Assembly: GCF_029952525.1 (NCBI RefSeq) | Contig: NZ_JASAOF010000025.1 | Span: 1 to 64,000 of the forward strand | DNA: 64,000 nucleotides | Direction of reading: 5' to 3' | DNA from: Saccharopolyspora ipomoeae | Lineage (GTDB): Bacteria; Actinomycetota; Actinomycetes; Mycobacteriales; Pseudonocardiaceae | Shown: piece by piece, positions 16,777-24,870 of the stretch | Position numbering within the stretch: the stretch's first letter is position 1 | Layout of the letters: each line of letters opens with the position of its first letter | The notes under the pieces: model-generated | Databases searched by the model: none | What the model was told of the DNA's origin: nothing | What the model saw: the letters and a program-made list of their open reading frames with translations, nothing else | Position numbers and translations under genes: made by a program

Positions 16777-17877
16777 TCAATCCGCCGAGAACCGTACTCC
16801 GTTCGGCGGCAGCTCGACGCCGGGCCAGATCCGGATCCCGTCCACCAGCTCGCACCCGGCCCCGATGAGCGCGGCGTCACCGACCACGGCGTCCCGCAGC
16901 ACCGCCCCGGCCCCGATCCGGGCCCCGGTCCCCACCACGCTGCGCTCCACGACCGCGCCGGGCTCGACCGTCACGCCCTCGAAGAGCACCGAGCCGCTGA
17001 CCTGAGCATGGGAACCTATCTCGCACTGCGCGCCCACGGTGCTGCCGCCGTCGACCACCGCGTCATCGGCGACCGTCGCGCCGCCGAGAACCAGGGCCCG
17101 CCCGGTGGGGCCGGGCAGCGCGGCGGAGGGCGCGTTGCCCTGGACCAGGTCCGCGCTGCCGCGCACGAACGCGGCGGGAGTTCCCATGTCCAGCCAGTAC
17201 GACGCGTCGATGTAGCCCTGCACGCGCGCGCCCTCGGCCAGCAGTCCCGGGAACGTCTCTCGCTCGACGGAGACGGGACGACCGGAGGGGATCCTTTCGA
17301 TCACCTCTCTCCGGAACACGTAGCAACCCGCGTTGATCTGGTCGACCGGCGGGTCGTCGGTCTTCTCCAGGAAGTCGGTGACCCTCCCGTCGCCGTCGGT
17401 GGGCACGCAGCCGAAGCGGCGCGGATCGTCGACCTTCACCAGGTGCAGGGTGACGTCGGCGGAGGTCTCGCGGTGGGTGTCGAGGAGTTCGCCGAGGTCG
17501 ACGCCGGAGAGGATGTCGCCGTTGAACACCAGAACGTCGTCGGCGCTGAGCCGGTCGGCGACGTTGCGGATCGCGCCCGCGGTGTCCAGCGGTTCGGACT
17601 CCACCACGTACTCGATGCGCAGACCGAGATCGGAACCGTCACCGAAGTGCTCCTCGAAGACCTCCGCCTTGTAGGAGGTGCCGAGCACCACGTGCTCGAT
17701 GCCGAGGGCGCGGATGCGCGAGAGCAGGTGCGCCAGGAACGGCACCCCGGCGGTCGGCAACATCGGTTTCGGTGCCGACAGGGTCAGAGGCCGGAGCCGG
17801 ACCCCCCGACCGCCCACCAGCACGACCGCTTCCGCCTTCGGGCGCGGTTCGGCCGGGGTCTGCGCATCCGCGGACAT
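16777..17877 (-). CDS. manC: GDP-mannose pyrophosphorylase-type nucleotidyltransferase
   Basis: A 366-aa NDP-sugar pyrophosphorylase. The N-terminal nucleotidyltransferase domain shows VVLVGGRGVRLRPLT, KPMLPTAGVP and NGDILSG. From about residue 245 there is a left-handed beta-helix with hexapeptide repeats (VVGTGARIGAGAVLRDAVVG). It corresponds to Rv3264c, which makes GDP-mannose from mannose-1-P and GTP, completing the path begun by ManA and ManB. A sugar specificity other than mannose cannot be excluded. The ATG at 17877 follows AGAGGAGGA. Confidence 0.85.
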   Translation of the reverse strand: MSADAQTPAEPRPKAEAVVLVGGRGVRLRPLTLSAPKPMLPTAGVPFLAHLLSRIRALGIEHVVLGTSYKAEVFEEHFGDGSDLGLRIEYVVESEPLDTAGAIRNVADRLSADDVLVFNGDILSGVDLGELLDTHRETSADVTLHLVKVDDPRRFGCVPTDGDGRVTDFLEKTDDPPVDQINAGCYVFRREVIERIPSGRPVSVERETFPGLLAEGARVQGYIDASYWLDMGTPAAFVRGSADLVQGNAPSAALPGPTGRALVLGGATVADDAVVDGGSTVGAQCEIGSHAQVSGSVLFEGVTVEPGAVVERSVVGTGARIGAGAVLRDAVVGDAALIGAGCELVDGIRIWPGVELPPNGVRFSAD

Positions 17878-18061
17878 CGGCGTCGTCCTCCTCTACCTGA
17901 CCTAGATCGATGACGAAAACCCATTGGGGGGAATACTCTGGCAGTGGCACCGGCATAATGACACTGGGCCCGTGCCCGATGGCCGTGCCCGGTTCAACAC
18001 CACACCCGGATTTTTCCCGGGTATGGCACCACCGACTGCGAACGACTGAGAGGGCATCCAC

Positions 18062-18436
18062 ATGGACCCGCGCCTCCGAGCCGACGAAGCACTTGCTCGC
18101 GCGCGGGCACGCGGCGCGTTCGTCGTCACACCGGACAACGCCACGTCGCCGATGGATGCGGCGAACACCGTGCGGATCCCGCGCGACATCGTCAACAGCG
18201 CGGTCGACAGCGACACGGACACCACCATGCTGCCGGCGGCGGGTCAGCAGATGCCCGCCCCGAACCAGCAGCAGCCCCAGTTCCCCACCGCCGACCCGCA
18301 CACCGGGTGGCCGACCGAGGACTACGGGCAACCGCAGCAGGCCCTGCCGCCCAATCCCTACCAGGCGCAGCGCAATCCGAACGAGTTCGGACCGCTGGGA
18401 TCGCAGCCCCTGCAGCAGTACCCGCAGCAGTACTGA
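18062..18436 (+). CDS. Hypothetical protein with Gln/Pro-rich tail
   Basis: A 124-aa protein starting at ATG 18062 after GAGAGGG. The first 50 residues are ordered-looking and charged (MDPRLRADEALARARARG). The rest is low complexity, rich in Gln and Pro and ending QPLQQYPQQY. No signal peptide, membrane segment or known domain is visible. It is divergent from manC; the 180-bp gap holds a CATAAT -10-like box (17953-17958) and a small ACCCGG/CCGGGT hairpin (18004-18022). Function unknown. Confidence 0.65.
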   Translation: MDPRLRADEALARARARGAFVVTPDNATSPMDAANTVRIPRDIVNSAVDSDTDTTMLPAAGQQMPAPNQQQPQFPTADPHTGWPTEDYGQPQQALPPNPYQAQRNPNEFGPLGSQPLQQYPQQY

Positions 18437-18460
18437 TCCGAGAAGTCTCCCCGCTCACCT

Positions 18461-18618
18461 TGCTCAGCGGTGCGGGTGGCGGAACCCGAGCGCCTCCGTG
18501 GACTCCGTGCACCGCTCCTCGAGCATTCGATATACGAGGCGTCCCGGCGCACTCGCCACGAAAGCGCTCAGAATCCGCGCCGGTGCGGGTTGCTCGGGTG
18601 GTGGAAGGGAATGCGGCT
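18461..18618 (+). repeat. Intergenic repeat family A, copy 3 (long form)
   Basis: The core GCGGTGCGGGTGGCGGAACC starts at 18467. An approximately 80-nt middle segment with ATATACGAGGCGTCCCGGCG follows, then the second conserved half CGCCGGTGCGGGTTGCTCG near 18579. The same long architecture appears inverted at 37595-37745. It sits between the convergent hypothetical gene and wbbL. Confidence 0.7.
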
Positions 18619-18626
18619 CCGCCGCA

Positions 18627-19487
18627 TCAGCGGGCCTGGATCTTGGCGCGCGCTGCGAGGCCGAGTTTGAGGGCGAGGCGCAGCGGCGCCCACTTCAGGC
18701 CCCGGTAGCGGTCGGCGAGGTAGCGGTAGGCGGAGCGGTGGTGCTCGGCGAGCATCCGCTTGGAGGCCTTCGACGTGGAGGCGCCGCCGATGTGCATGAT
18801 CTCGGCGCTGGGCACGTAGACGTTGAGCCAGCCGGCGCGGCCCAGCCGGTCGCCGAGGTCGACGTCCTCGAAGTACATGAAATAGCGCGGGTCGAAACCG
18901 TCGATGGAGTCGAAGGCCTCGCGGCGCATCAGCAGGCACGAACCCGACAGCCATCCGGCGGTGCGCTCGCTGCGCCCGGTCTCGGACTGCCGGTAGGCGC
19001 GCGACCAGGGGTTACCGGGCCAGATCTTGACGAACAGCGCGTGCCCGACACCGCGTCCGATCGACGGCAGCAGCCGCGCGGACGGGTAGACCTCACCGGT
19101 CGGCTCGGTGATCAGCGGGCCGAACGCGCCGCCGCGCGGCCAGCGCCCGGCCGCCGCGATCAGCTCGTCGAGACTGCCCGAGCCCCACTCCAGGTCGGGG
19201 TTGGCGATGACGATCCAGCCGTACTCGGACCCGAGCGAAGCGACTCCGCGGTTGGCGCCGCCGCCGTATCCGAGGTTGCCGCCGGTGGGCACGAAGTCGA
19301 CGTGGTCGTGCTGCTCCGCCGCCCGCTGCGGCGCACCGTCCTGCGAACCGTTGTCGGCGAGGATCACCCGGACCGGCCGCTGCGTGGCCTTGTCGAGGGT
19401 GTCGATGAAGCGCTGCAGCGTCTCGCCGGGCGAATAGGTCACGGTGACGACGGCGAGCTGATCGCCGTAGGTGCGCGCGTTGGTCAC
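18627..19487 (-). CDS. wbbL: WbbL-type rhamnosyltransferase (GT2)
   Basis: A 286-aa GT2 enzyme close in sequence pattern and position to mycobacterial WbbL1 (Rv3265c), which adds rhamnose from dTDP-rhamnose to polyprenyl-PP-GlcNAc in the arabinogalactan linker. Visible motifs: TVTYSPGETL, LADNGSQDG, NLGYGGGANRG, the acidic ANPDLEW and the later RYFMYFEDVDLGDRL. The GTG start at 19487 has no strong ribosome site. It is the last gene of a three-gene minus-strand glycosyltransferase operon. The exact acceptor in this organism is inferred from synteny. Confidence 0.88.
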   Translation of the reverse strand: MTNARTYGDQLAVVTVTYSPGETLQRFIDTLDKATQRPVRVILADNGSQDGAPQRAAEQHDHVDFVPTGGNLGYGGGANRGVASLGSEYGWIVIANPDLEWGSGSLDELIAAAGRWPRGGAFGPLITEPTGEVYPSARLLPSIGRGVGHALFVKIWPGNPWSRAYRQSETGRSERTAGWLSGSCLLMRREAFDSIDGFDPRYFMYFEDVDLGDRLGRAGWLNVYVPSAEIMHIGGASTSKASKRMLAEHHRSAYRYLADRYRGLKWAPLRLALKLGLAARAKIQAR

Positions 19488-19523
19488 GCCGTCACATTCT
19501 GCTGCAACGCGGTCGCCGTGAGG

Positions 19524-20696
19524 TCAGCGGGTGCGGGCGTGGTGGGCCCGGGCGTAGGCCTCGCGGTGCCGGGTCGCGCAGGCTTCCCAGGTGAACTCCT
19601 TGGCCCGCAGCTGAGCGGCGTTGGCGAGCGCGGCGCGGCGGGCCGGGTCGTCGAGGAGTTCCCGCAGCCCTGCGGCGATGTCGGTGGGGCGCACGCCGCA
19701 GTAGGCGACGGCGTCACCGCCGACCTCGGGCAGGCTCAGCCGACGGGTGGTCAGCACCGGTGCGCCGCAGGCCATCGCCTCCAGCACGGGCAGCCCGAAC
19801 CCCTCGCCGAGGCTCGGGTAGGCGACGAGCCGCGCCCCGCCGAGGAATCCGGCGAGCTGGCCGAACGGCAGGTATCCGGCCCTGATCACCCGGATCCGGT
19901 GCGGCACCGACTCCAGCGCCCGCTCCACCTGCGTGTCCCAGCCGGGCTGACCGGCGAGGACCAGCGCAGGAGCATCAGCGCGCCTTCCCCGGCATGCCTG
20001 GGTGAAACCGCGGATGAGCGCGGGGACGTTCTTGCGCGGTTCCAGCGCTCCGAGGAACGCGACGTAGGGCTGGTCGAAGAGGCCGAGGCGGTCGCGGACG
20101 ACCTGGATCTCCTCGGGGGTCGGCGGGTGGAACCGGTCGGGGTCGACCCCGTGGTAGCTGACGGCCATCCGGTTGCGGTCGGCGCCGACGGTGCGCGCGA
20201 GCTCGGCGGCGGTGGCCTGGCTGGGCACCAGGCAGATCTCGGCCCGGCGCAGCGCACCTCGCGTCCAGGCCCGGAAGAAGCGGGCCTTGACCGGTGAGTG
20301 CACGCGGCGGTTGGTGAAGAAGGTGGCGTCGTGCAGGGTGACCACGGTCGCGGCCGGGTTGGCCAGCGGTGTCGTGTAGTGCGGCGAGTGCAGCACGTTC
20401 ACGCCGAGCCGCTTGACCAGCAGCGGCAGCGTCGTCTGCTCCCACGTCAACCGCGCGGTCCGGGTCGCCACGGCTTCGGCGGCGGGAACGATCCGCGCGC
20501 CGGGCGCGAGGGTCGCGTACAACCCGGCGTCGCGCGGCTGGCACGCCACGCTGACTCGCGCCCCGTCGGAATCGAGGGCGGCGAGCAGGGAATCGACGTA
20601 CCGTCCGACGCCGCCGCGGTCCGCGGGCACCGCGGTCGCGTCGATCAGAACAGCCGGTTCGCCTCTGCGCACCAGAAGAGAGTACGGCGAAGCCAC
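19524..20696 (-). CDS. GT4-family glycosyltransferase
   Basis: A 390-aa GT-B fold enzyme. The N-terminal domain starts LIDATAVPADRGGVGRYVDSL, and TLHDATFF marks the first Rossmann half. The C-terminal half has FLGALEPRKNVPALIRGF and the donor-binding motif YPSLGEGFGLPVLEAMACG. It is probably a mannosyl- or rhamnosyl-type transferase, but the sugar cannot be assigned. A GTG start at 20696 is used. It lies 36 bp before wbbL and 174 bp after another GT4 gene on the same strand. Confidence 0.85.
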   Translation of the reverse strand: MASPYSLLVRRGEPAVLIDATAVPADRGGVGRYVDSLLAALDSDGARVSVACQPRDAGLYATLAPGARIVPAAEAVATRTARLTWEQTTLPLLVKRLGVNVLHSPHYTTPLANPAATVVTLHDATFFTNRRVHSPVKARFFRAWTRGALRRAEICLVPSQATAAELARTVGADRNRMAVSYHGVDPDRFHPPTPEEIQVVRDRLGLFDQPYVAFLGALEPRKNVPALIRGFTQACRGRRADAPALVLAGQPGWDTQVERALESVPHRIRVIRAGYLPFGQLAGFLGGARLVAYPSLGEGFGLPVLEAMACGAPVLTTRRLSLPEVGGDAVAYCGVRPTDIAAGLRELLDDPARRAALANAAQLRAKEFTWEACATRHREAYARAHHARTR

Positions 20697-20747
20697 CCGC
20701 CCCCGTGCCCAGTACGGGAAAAACGTGCGGGCGCTTTCGGCCCCGCT

Positions 20748-20880
20748 GTGAGCAAGGGAACCTTCCTGTCATTCCGGCCGAGCCGGGGGAGCCTCGTTCC
20801 CCCGGCTGGGGTTCTCGCCGGCCGGGCCCTGATCGCACGGCGCCCTTCATGACGTGCGCAAGGGAACCTTTCAGTCACCG
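20748..20880. repeat. Repeat family B: two GGGAACCTT copies
   Basis: Two direct copies, GAGCAAGGGAACCTTCCTGT (about 20752-20771) and GCGCAAGGGAACCTTTCAGT (about 20857-20876), lie in the gap between two GT4 genes. The second runs into the end of the upstream gene. They match the inverted pair at 35398-35437 and copies inside coding sequences at about 22325, 23979 and 25193. Confidence 0.65.
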
Positions 20881-21962
20881 ACGAGGTTTCGGTGGAGGTT
20901 CCAGATCTCGTGGGCGGTTCGTTCCCAGGTGAAGGTCGCGGCTCGGCGTTGGCCGGTTTCGGCGAGGTGGGCGCGGTGGTCGGGGTCGTCGGCGAGGCGG
21001 CGGAGCGCGGTGGCCAGGGCCGGTGGGTCGGCCCGGGGGACCTCGACTCCCGCGCCGCCCGCGACCTCGGACAGGGCCGGGGCGTCGGTGTGGACGACCG
21101 GGACTCCGAGGGCCATGCCCTCCAGGAGCGGGAGGCCGAAGCCTTCCGCGAGGCTCGGGACGACCAGGGCCATCGCGCGGCGCAGCACTGCGGCGAGTTC
21201 GGCGTCGGTGACGTCGGTGAGCACCCGGAGACCGCGGTAGCCGTGCTGGTCGGCGAGGGCCGGCAGGTCGAGGTCGCCCCAGCCGGGGCGTCCGACGATC
21301 AGCAGCGGCAGGTCGGGGGCGTTCGGTTCGGCGAGGGCGCGGATGAGGTGCTGGTAGCCCTTGCGGGGTTCGACCGTGCCGATGGCCAGCAGGTACCGGT
21401 CGGGCAGGTCGAGGCGCGTCACCGGTGCGGGTTCGGCGAGCAGGTCGGGGCTCACGCCCTCGGCCAGCACCCGGGGCGGGGTGGTGAGCGGAACTCGACC
21501 TGCGAGGTCGTCGGCGACGGCTCGGGTGGGCACCACCAGGGCGTCGGCGTGCCGGGCGGCGCGGGTGATCATGCGGCGGTGCCAGGCGACTCCGCGCGGG
21601 GTGAGGGTTTCGGGATGGGTCCAGGGGACGGTGTCGTGGACCGTGACGACCAGGCCGCGCCCGCGCCGCCGGGGCGGGGCCAGCGGTGTCATCGCGTGCA
21701 CGCTGTCGCCGCCCGGCCACAGCGGGACGCCGCGTTCCCACGCGGCGATGAGCGCTCGACGCGGCAGCGGCAGCACGCGCGGTCCCCGCACGCCCGGAAC
21801 CCGGGCCTCGGCCGGGTCATCGGTGCGGCTGATCGCGCTGGTCAGCGTCCAGCCGTCGGGGGTGGTGGCGGCGAGGGCGCGCAGCAGTTCCCGGGTGTAG
21901 CGGCCGGTGCCGCCGGGGACCGGGGCCAGCAGCTGTTCGGCGAGGGCAACCAGCTCGGGCAC
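20871..21962 (-). CDS. GT4-family glycosyltransferase
   Basis: A 363-aa GT-B enzyme. PGGTGRYTRELLRAL near the N-terminus, VTVHDTVPWTHPE in the first domain, LAIGTVEPRKGYQHLIRAL at the domain junction and VPSLAEGFGLPLLEGMALG in the donor site are all typical of GT4. I use GTG 21962 (VPELVALAEQ). The frame is open for 21 more codons upstream, but that would run across the divergent promoter region. It heads the minus-strand operon towards wbbL; the opposite operon starts 56 bp away. Confidence 0.83.
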   Translation of the reverse strand: MPELVALAEQLLAPVPGGTGRYTRELLRALAATTPDGWTLTSAISRTDDPAEARVPGVRGPRVLPLPRRALIAAWERGVPLWPGGDSVHAMTPLAPPRRRGRGLVVTVHDTVPWTHPETLTPRGVAWHRRMITRAARHADALVVPTRAVADDLAGRVPLTTPPRVLAEGVSPDLLAEPAPVTRLDLPDRYLLAIGTVEPRKGYQHLIRALAEPNAPDLPLLIVGRPGWGDLDLPALADQHGYRGLRVLTDVTDAELAAVLRRAMALVVPSLAEGFGLPLLEGMALGVPVVHTDAPALSEVAGGAGVEVPRADPPALATALRRLADDPDHRAHLAETGQRRAATFTWERTAHEIWNLHRNLVGD

Positions 21963-21983
21963 GTGCTCAGCTTCGCACGCGCG

Positions 21984-22012
21984 GGGACACCGCAGGCGCG
22001 TGACGCTAAGTT
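21984..22012 (+). promoter_or_regulatory. Promoter of the plus-strand glycan/KS operon
   Basis: GGGACA (21984-21989) and TAAGTT (22007-22012) are separated by 17 bp. TAAGTT ends 6 nt before the GTG of the GT2 gene, so a leaderless message is predicted. This single promoter could drive six genes to 31198. Confidence 0.65.
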
Positions 22013-22018
22013 TCCCGG

Positions 22019-22939
22019 GTGACATCCGAGGGAGTCCGCACCACGGTCGTCGTGATCACGTGGCGCGGGCGAGAGCACATCGACGCCTGCCTGGACGCGC
22101 TGGCCGCGCAGACTCGTCCACATCGGACGCTCGTGGTGGACAACGCCTCCGACGACGGCACCGCCGACCTGCTCGCCGCGCGCACCGGGGTCGAGGTGCT
22201 GCGCCTCCCCCGCAACCTCGGTTACGCGGGTGGGCTGGCCGCCGCGTTGCCCCGGGTGGACACGCCCTTCACGGCCTGGCTCAACGACGATGCCGCGCCC
22301 TCCCCGGACTGGCTGGAGGTGGTGGAAGGGAACCTTTCTGCCACCACCCGCGCCGCGGCGGCCTCCTCCGTGCTGCTGACACCGGACGGCGGGGTGCAGT
22401 CGACCGGGGTGCGGCTGACCTCCGACGGGCACGGGGCCGACGCCACCGGGCGCGGTCCGGTGTTCGGGTTCTGCGGTGGTGCTGCGCTGCTGCGCACCGA
22501 CGTGCTGCGCGACGCGGGCGGTGTTCCGGCCGAGTTCTTCTGCTACTACGAGGACACCGACACCGCGTGGCGGCTGCGGCTGGCCGGTTTCGACGTGGTG
22601 CGCACCGAGGCGACGGCCGCGCACCTGCACGGGGCCAGCACCCGGCCCGGTTCGGTGCTGTTCCACCGCTGGAACGAGGGGAACCGCCTGCTCACCCTGC
22701 TGCGCTGCGCACCGGCGGGGGTGGCGCTGCGCGAGCTCGCGCGGTTCGCGGCCATCACGGCGCTGCTGCCGTGGCGGCGTCTGCCGCATCCCCCGCCGAA
22801 CCTGCGGGCCGGTGTGCGGCTGCGGGTGCTGATGAAGGTCTCCTTCCTGCTGCCCTCGGCGCTGCGGGCGCGGTGGCGGATCGGGAAGCGGGCGAAAGTG
22901 TCCCGACGCGAGGTGTGGAAGACCTGGGCGGGGCGCTGA
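22019..22939 (+). CDS. GT2-family glycosyltransferase
   Basis: A 306-aa rhamnosyltransferase-like GT2 protein. Motifs: VVVITWRGREHIDACLDAL, VDNASDDGTADLL, NLGYAGGLAAALP, the acidic LNDDAAPSPDW and FCYYEDTDTAWRLRLAGF. The C-terminal 60 residues are basic and hydrophobic, suggesting membrane association. It is first in a plus-strand operon leading into the KS-ACP gene 56 bp downstream. A family B repeat core (GGGAACCTTTCTG) lies inside the gene at 22327-22339, encoding the VEGNLSATT segment. Confidence 0.85.
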   Translation: MTSEGVRTTVVVITWRGREHIDACLDALAAQTRPHRTLVVDNASDDGTADLLAARTGVEVLRLPRNLGYAGGLAAALPRVDTPFTAWLNDDAAPSPDWLEVVEGNLSATTRAAAASSVLLTPDGGVQSTGVRLTSDGHGADATGRGPVFGFCGGAALLRTDVLRDAGGVPAEFFCYYEDTDTAWRLRLAGFDVVRTEATAAHLHGASTRPGSVLFHRWNEGNRLLTLLRCAPAGVALRELARFAAITALLPWRRLPHPPPNLRAGVRLRVLMKVSFLLPSALRARWRIGKRAKVSRREVWKTWAGR

Positions 22940-22995
22940 GTTCGGTTCAGCGCTGTGCAAGTGGGTTGTAAGCGACCTGCACACACTTCGTGGGC

Positions 22996-24870
22996 ATGAC
23001 TACGAGTGGAGATCATCAGCGTTCGGTCGCGATCGTGGGAATGTCCTGCCGGCTTCCCGGTGCGACCGGCCCCGACCAGTTGTGGGAGCTGCTGCGCGCC
23101 GGTGTCGACGCGACCTCGGAGACGCCCGCCGAGCGCTACGACGCGGCGGCGCTGCGGTCCACCGGCGGCCCGGCCGCCTCGCGTGGCGGATTCGTCGAGG
23201 GCGTCGCCGATTTCGACGCCGAGTTCTTCGGCATGTCGGCGGCCGAGGCCACCGCGCTCGACCCGCAGCAGCGGCTGCTGCTGATGTGCGCGTGGGAGTC
23301 CCTGGAGGACGCCGGGATCGTCCCGGAGCACCTGCGCGGCACCCGAACCGGCGTGTTCGTGGGCAACTCCCGCGCGGACTTCCTCGAAACAGCACTTCAG
23401 CAGGGGCTTCCCTCGGCGACGGCGACGCAGTTGGGAAACGTTCGCTCACTGCTGGCGGCTCGCCTGTCGCACGTGCTGGACCTGCGAGGCCCGAGCGCGG
23501 TGGTCGACACGGCGTGCTCGTCGGCGTTGACCGCGGTGCACCAGGCGGTGCGGAGCCTGCGGTCCGGTGAAGTGCCGGTCGCGCTGGTGGCGGGGGTGAA
23601 CCTGCCGCTGCGACCCGACGAGGGCGTGATGATGTCGCACGCGGGAGCGCTGTCGCCGGACGGTCGCAGTCGTTTCGGCAGTTCCGACGCCGACGGCCAC
23701 GCTCCCGCCGACGCGGTGGCGGTGATCGTCCTGAAACCGCTGGAAGCCGCGCTGGCCGACGGCGACCGGGTGCGGGCGGTGATCGCGGGCAGCGCGGTCG
23801 GCAACGACGGCGGCAGCAGCTCCTCGGTGCTCAACCCGTCGCTGGAGGGCCAGTTGGACGTGCTCCGCTGGGCGTACGAGGACGCGCGGATCGCACCGTC
23901 CGAGGTGGACTTCGTGGAGGCCCACGGGGCCGGTTCGCCGCTGCTGGACCCGCTGGAGCTCACGGCGCTGGGCCGGTGCATGGGAACCTTCCGCTCATCG
24001 CAGCGGCCGCTGCTGGTCGGGTCGGTGAAGTCCAATCTCGGGCACGCCGAGGCCGCGAGCGGGCTGGTCGGGTTGATGAAGGCCGCGTTGTGCTTGGAAC
24101 GCAGGCAGGTTCCGGCGAGCCTGCACGCTGAGCTGCCGCGTCCCGACGTGGATTGGGAGGGGTTGTCGATCCCGCAGGAGATCACCGACATCCCGGAGCG
24201 GGCCGTGGCCGGGGTTTCGGCGCAGGGCTCGTCGTCGCTGAACGCGCACGTGGTGCTGCGCAGCGCCGAGCCGGCGCGGCGGGACGCCGATGACGGGACG
24301 CGGTGGCCGCTGGTGCTGTCGGCGCGCACGCCGGAGGCCTTGGCGGAGTTGACCCGCGCCTGCGCGGAGCACCTGGCCGGGCCGGGTGCGGCGTTCCCGG
24401 TGCGGGACCTGTGCCGCAGCGCCGCGCTGCGCCGCACCCGCTTCGAGCATCGCGCGGTGGTCATCGGTGCGACGCACCAGGAGCTGATCGAGGCGCTGCG
24501 CACCGGCAGCACCCCGGAGCTGGACCGGTTCCTGGGCGCGGAATCGGTGGATCGCGACGGGCTGTTCGGGCCCGGGGTGCACGCGCCGCTGCCGACCTAC
24601 CCGTGGCGGACGCGCCGCTACTGGCCCGGTGACGAACCGGTCGACGGCGACGATCCCGCGGAGTGGCTGCTGGGCAAGCACGCGCGCACCGGGTTCGACC
24701 AGGACTCGACGCTGGCCGACATCGGCATCGACTCGCTGGCGAAGTTGCAGCTGATGGTGGAGGTGCAGCAGCGCACCGGTCGCGAGATCGACCCCGAAGA
24801 ACTGGCGGCGCTGCGCACCGTGCGCGACCTGTGCCGCTGGGCGCGGGAGCTGACGGAGGTGTCCCGATGA
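22996..24870 (+). CDS. AT-less polyketide synthase, KS-linker-ACP
   Basis: A 624-aa protein. A modular-PKS-type ketosynthase spans about residues 9-425 with the catalytic triad intact: Cys174 (DTACSSA), His310 (EAHGAGS) and His350 (KSNLGH). A post-KS linker (about 437-545) ends in the PLPTYPWRTRRYW signature normally found after an acyltransferase, but the AT itself is missing. The acyl carrier domain (about 550-624) has the phosphopantetheine serine at Ser580 (IGIDSLAKL). The KS C-terminal GVSAQGSSSLNAH differs from the usual GVSSFG pattern. A GTG at 22990 is an alternative start. It overlaps the adenylation gene by ATGA. The product is unknown. Confidence 0.88.
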   Translation: MTTSGDHQRSVAIVGMSCRLPGATGPDQLWELLRAGVDATSETPAERYDAAALRSTGGPAASRGGFVEGVADFDAEFFGMSAAEATALDPQQRLLLMCAWESLEDAGIVPEHLRGTRTGVFVGNSRADFLETALQQGLPSATATQLGNVRSLLAARLSHVLDLRGPSAVVDTACSSALTAVHQAVRSLRSGEVPVALVAGVNLPLRPDEGVMMSHAGALSPDGRSRFGSSDADGHAPADAVAVIVLKPLEAALADGDRVRAVIAGSAVGNDGGSSSSVLNPSLEGQLDVLRWAYEDARIAPSEVDFVEAHGAGSPLLDPLELTALGRCMGTFRSSQRPLLVGSVKSNLGHAEAASGLVGLMKAALCLERRQVPASLHAELPRPDVDWEGLSIPQEITDIPERAVAGVSAQGSSSLNAHVVLRSAEPARRDADDGTRWPLVLSARTPEALAELTRACAEHLAGPGAAFPVRDLCRSAALRRTRFEHRAVVIGATHQELIEALRTGSTPELDRFLGAESVDRDGLFGPGVHAPLPTYPWRTRRYWPGDEPVDGDDPAEWLLGKHARTGFDQDSTLADIGIDSLAKLQLMVEVQQRTGREIDPEELAALRTVRDLCRWARELTEVSR

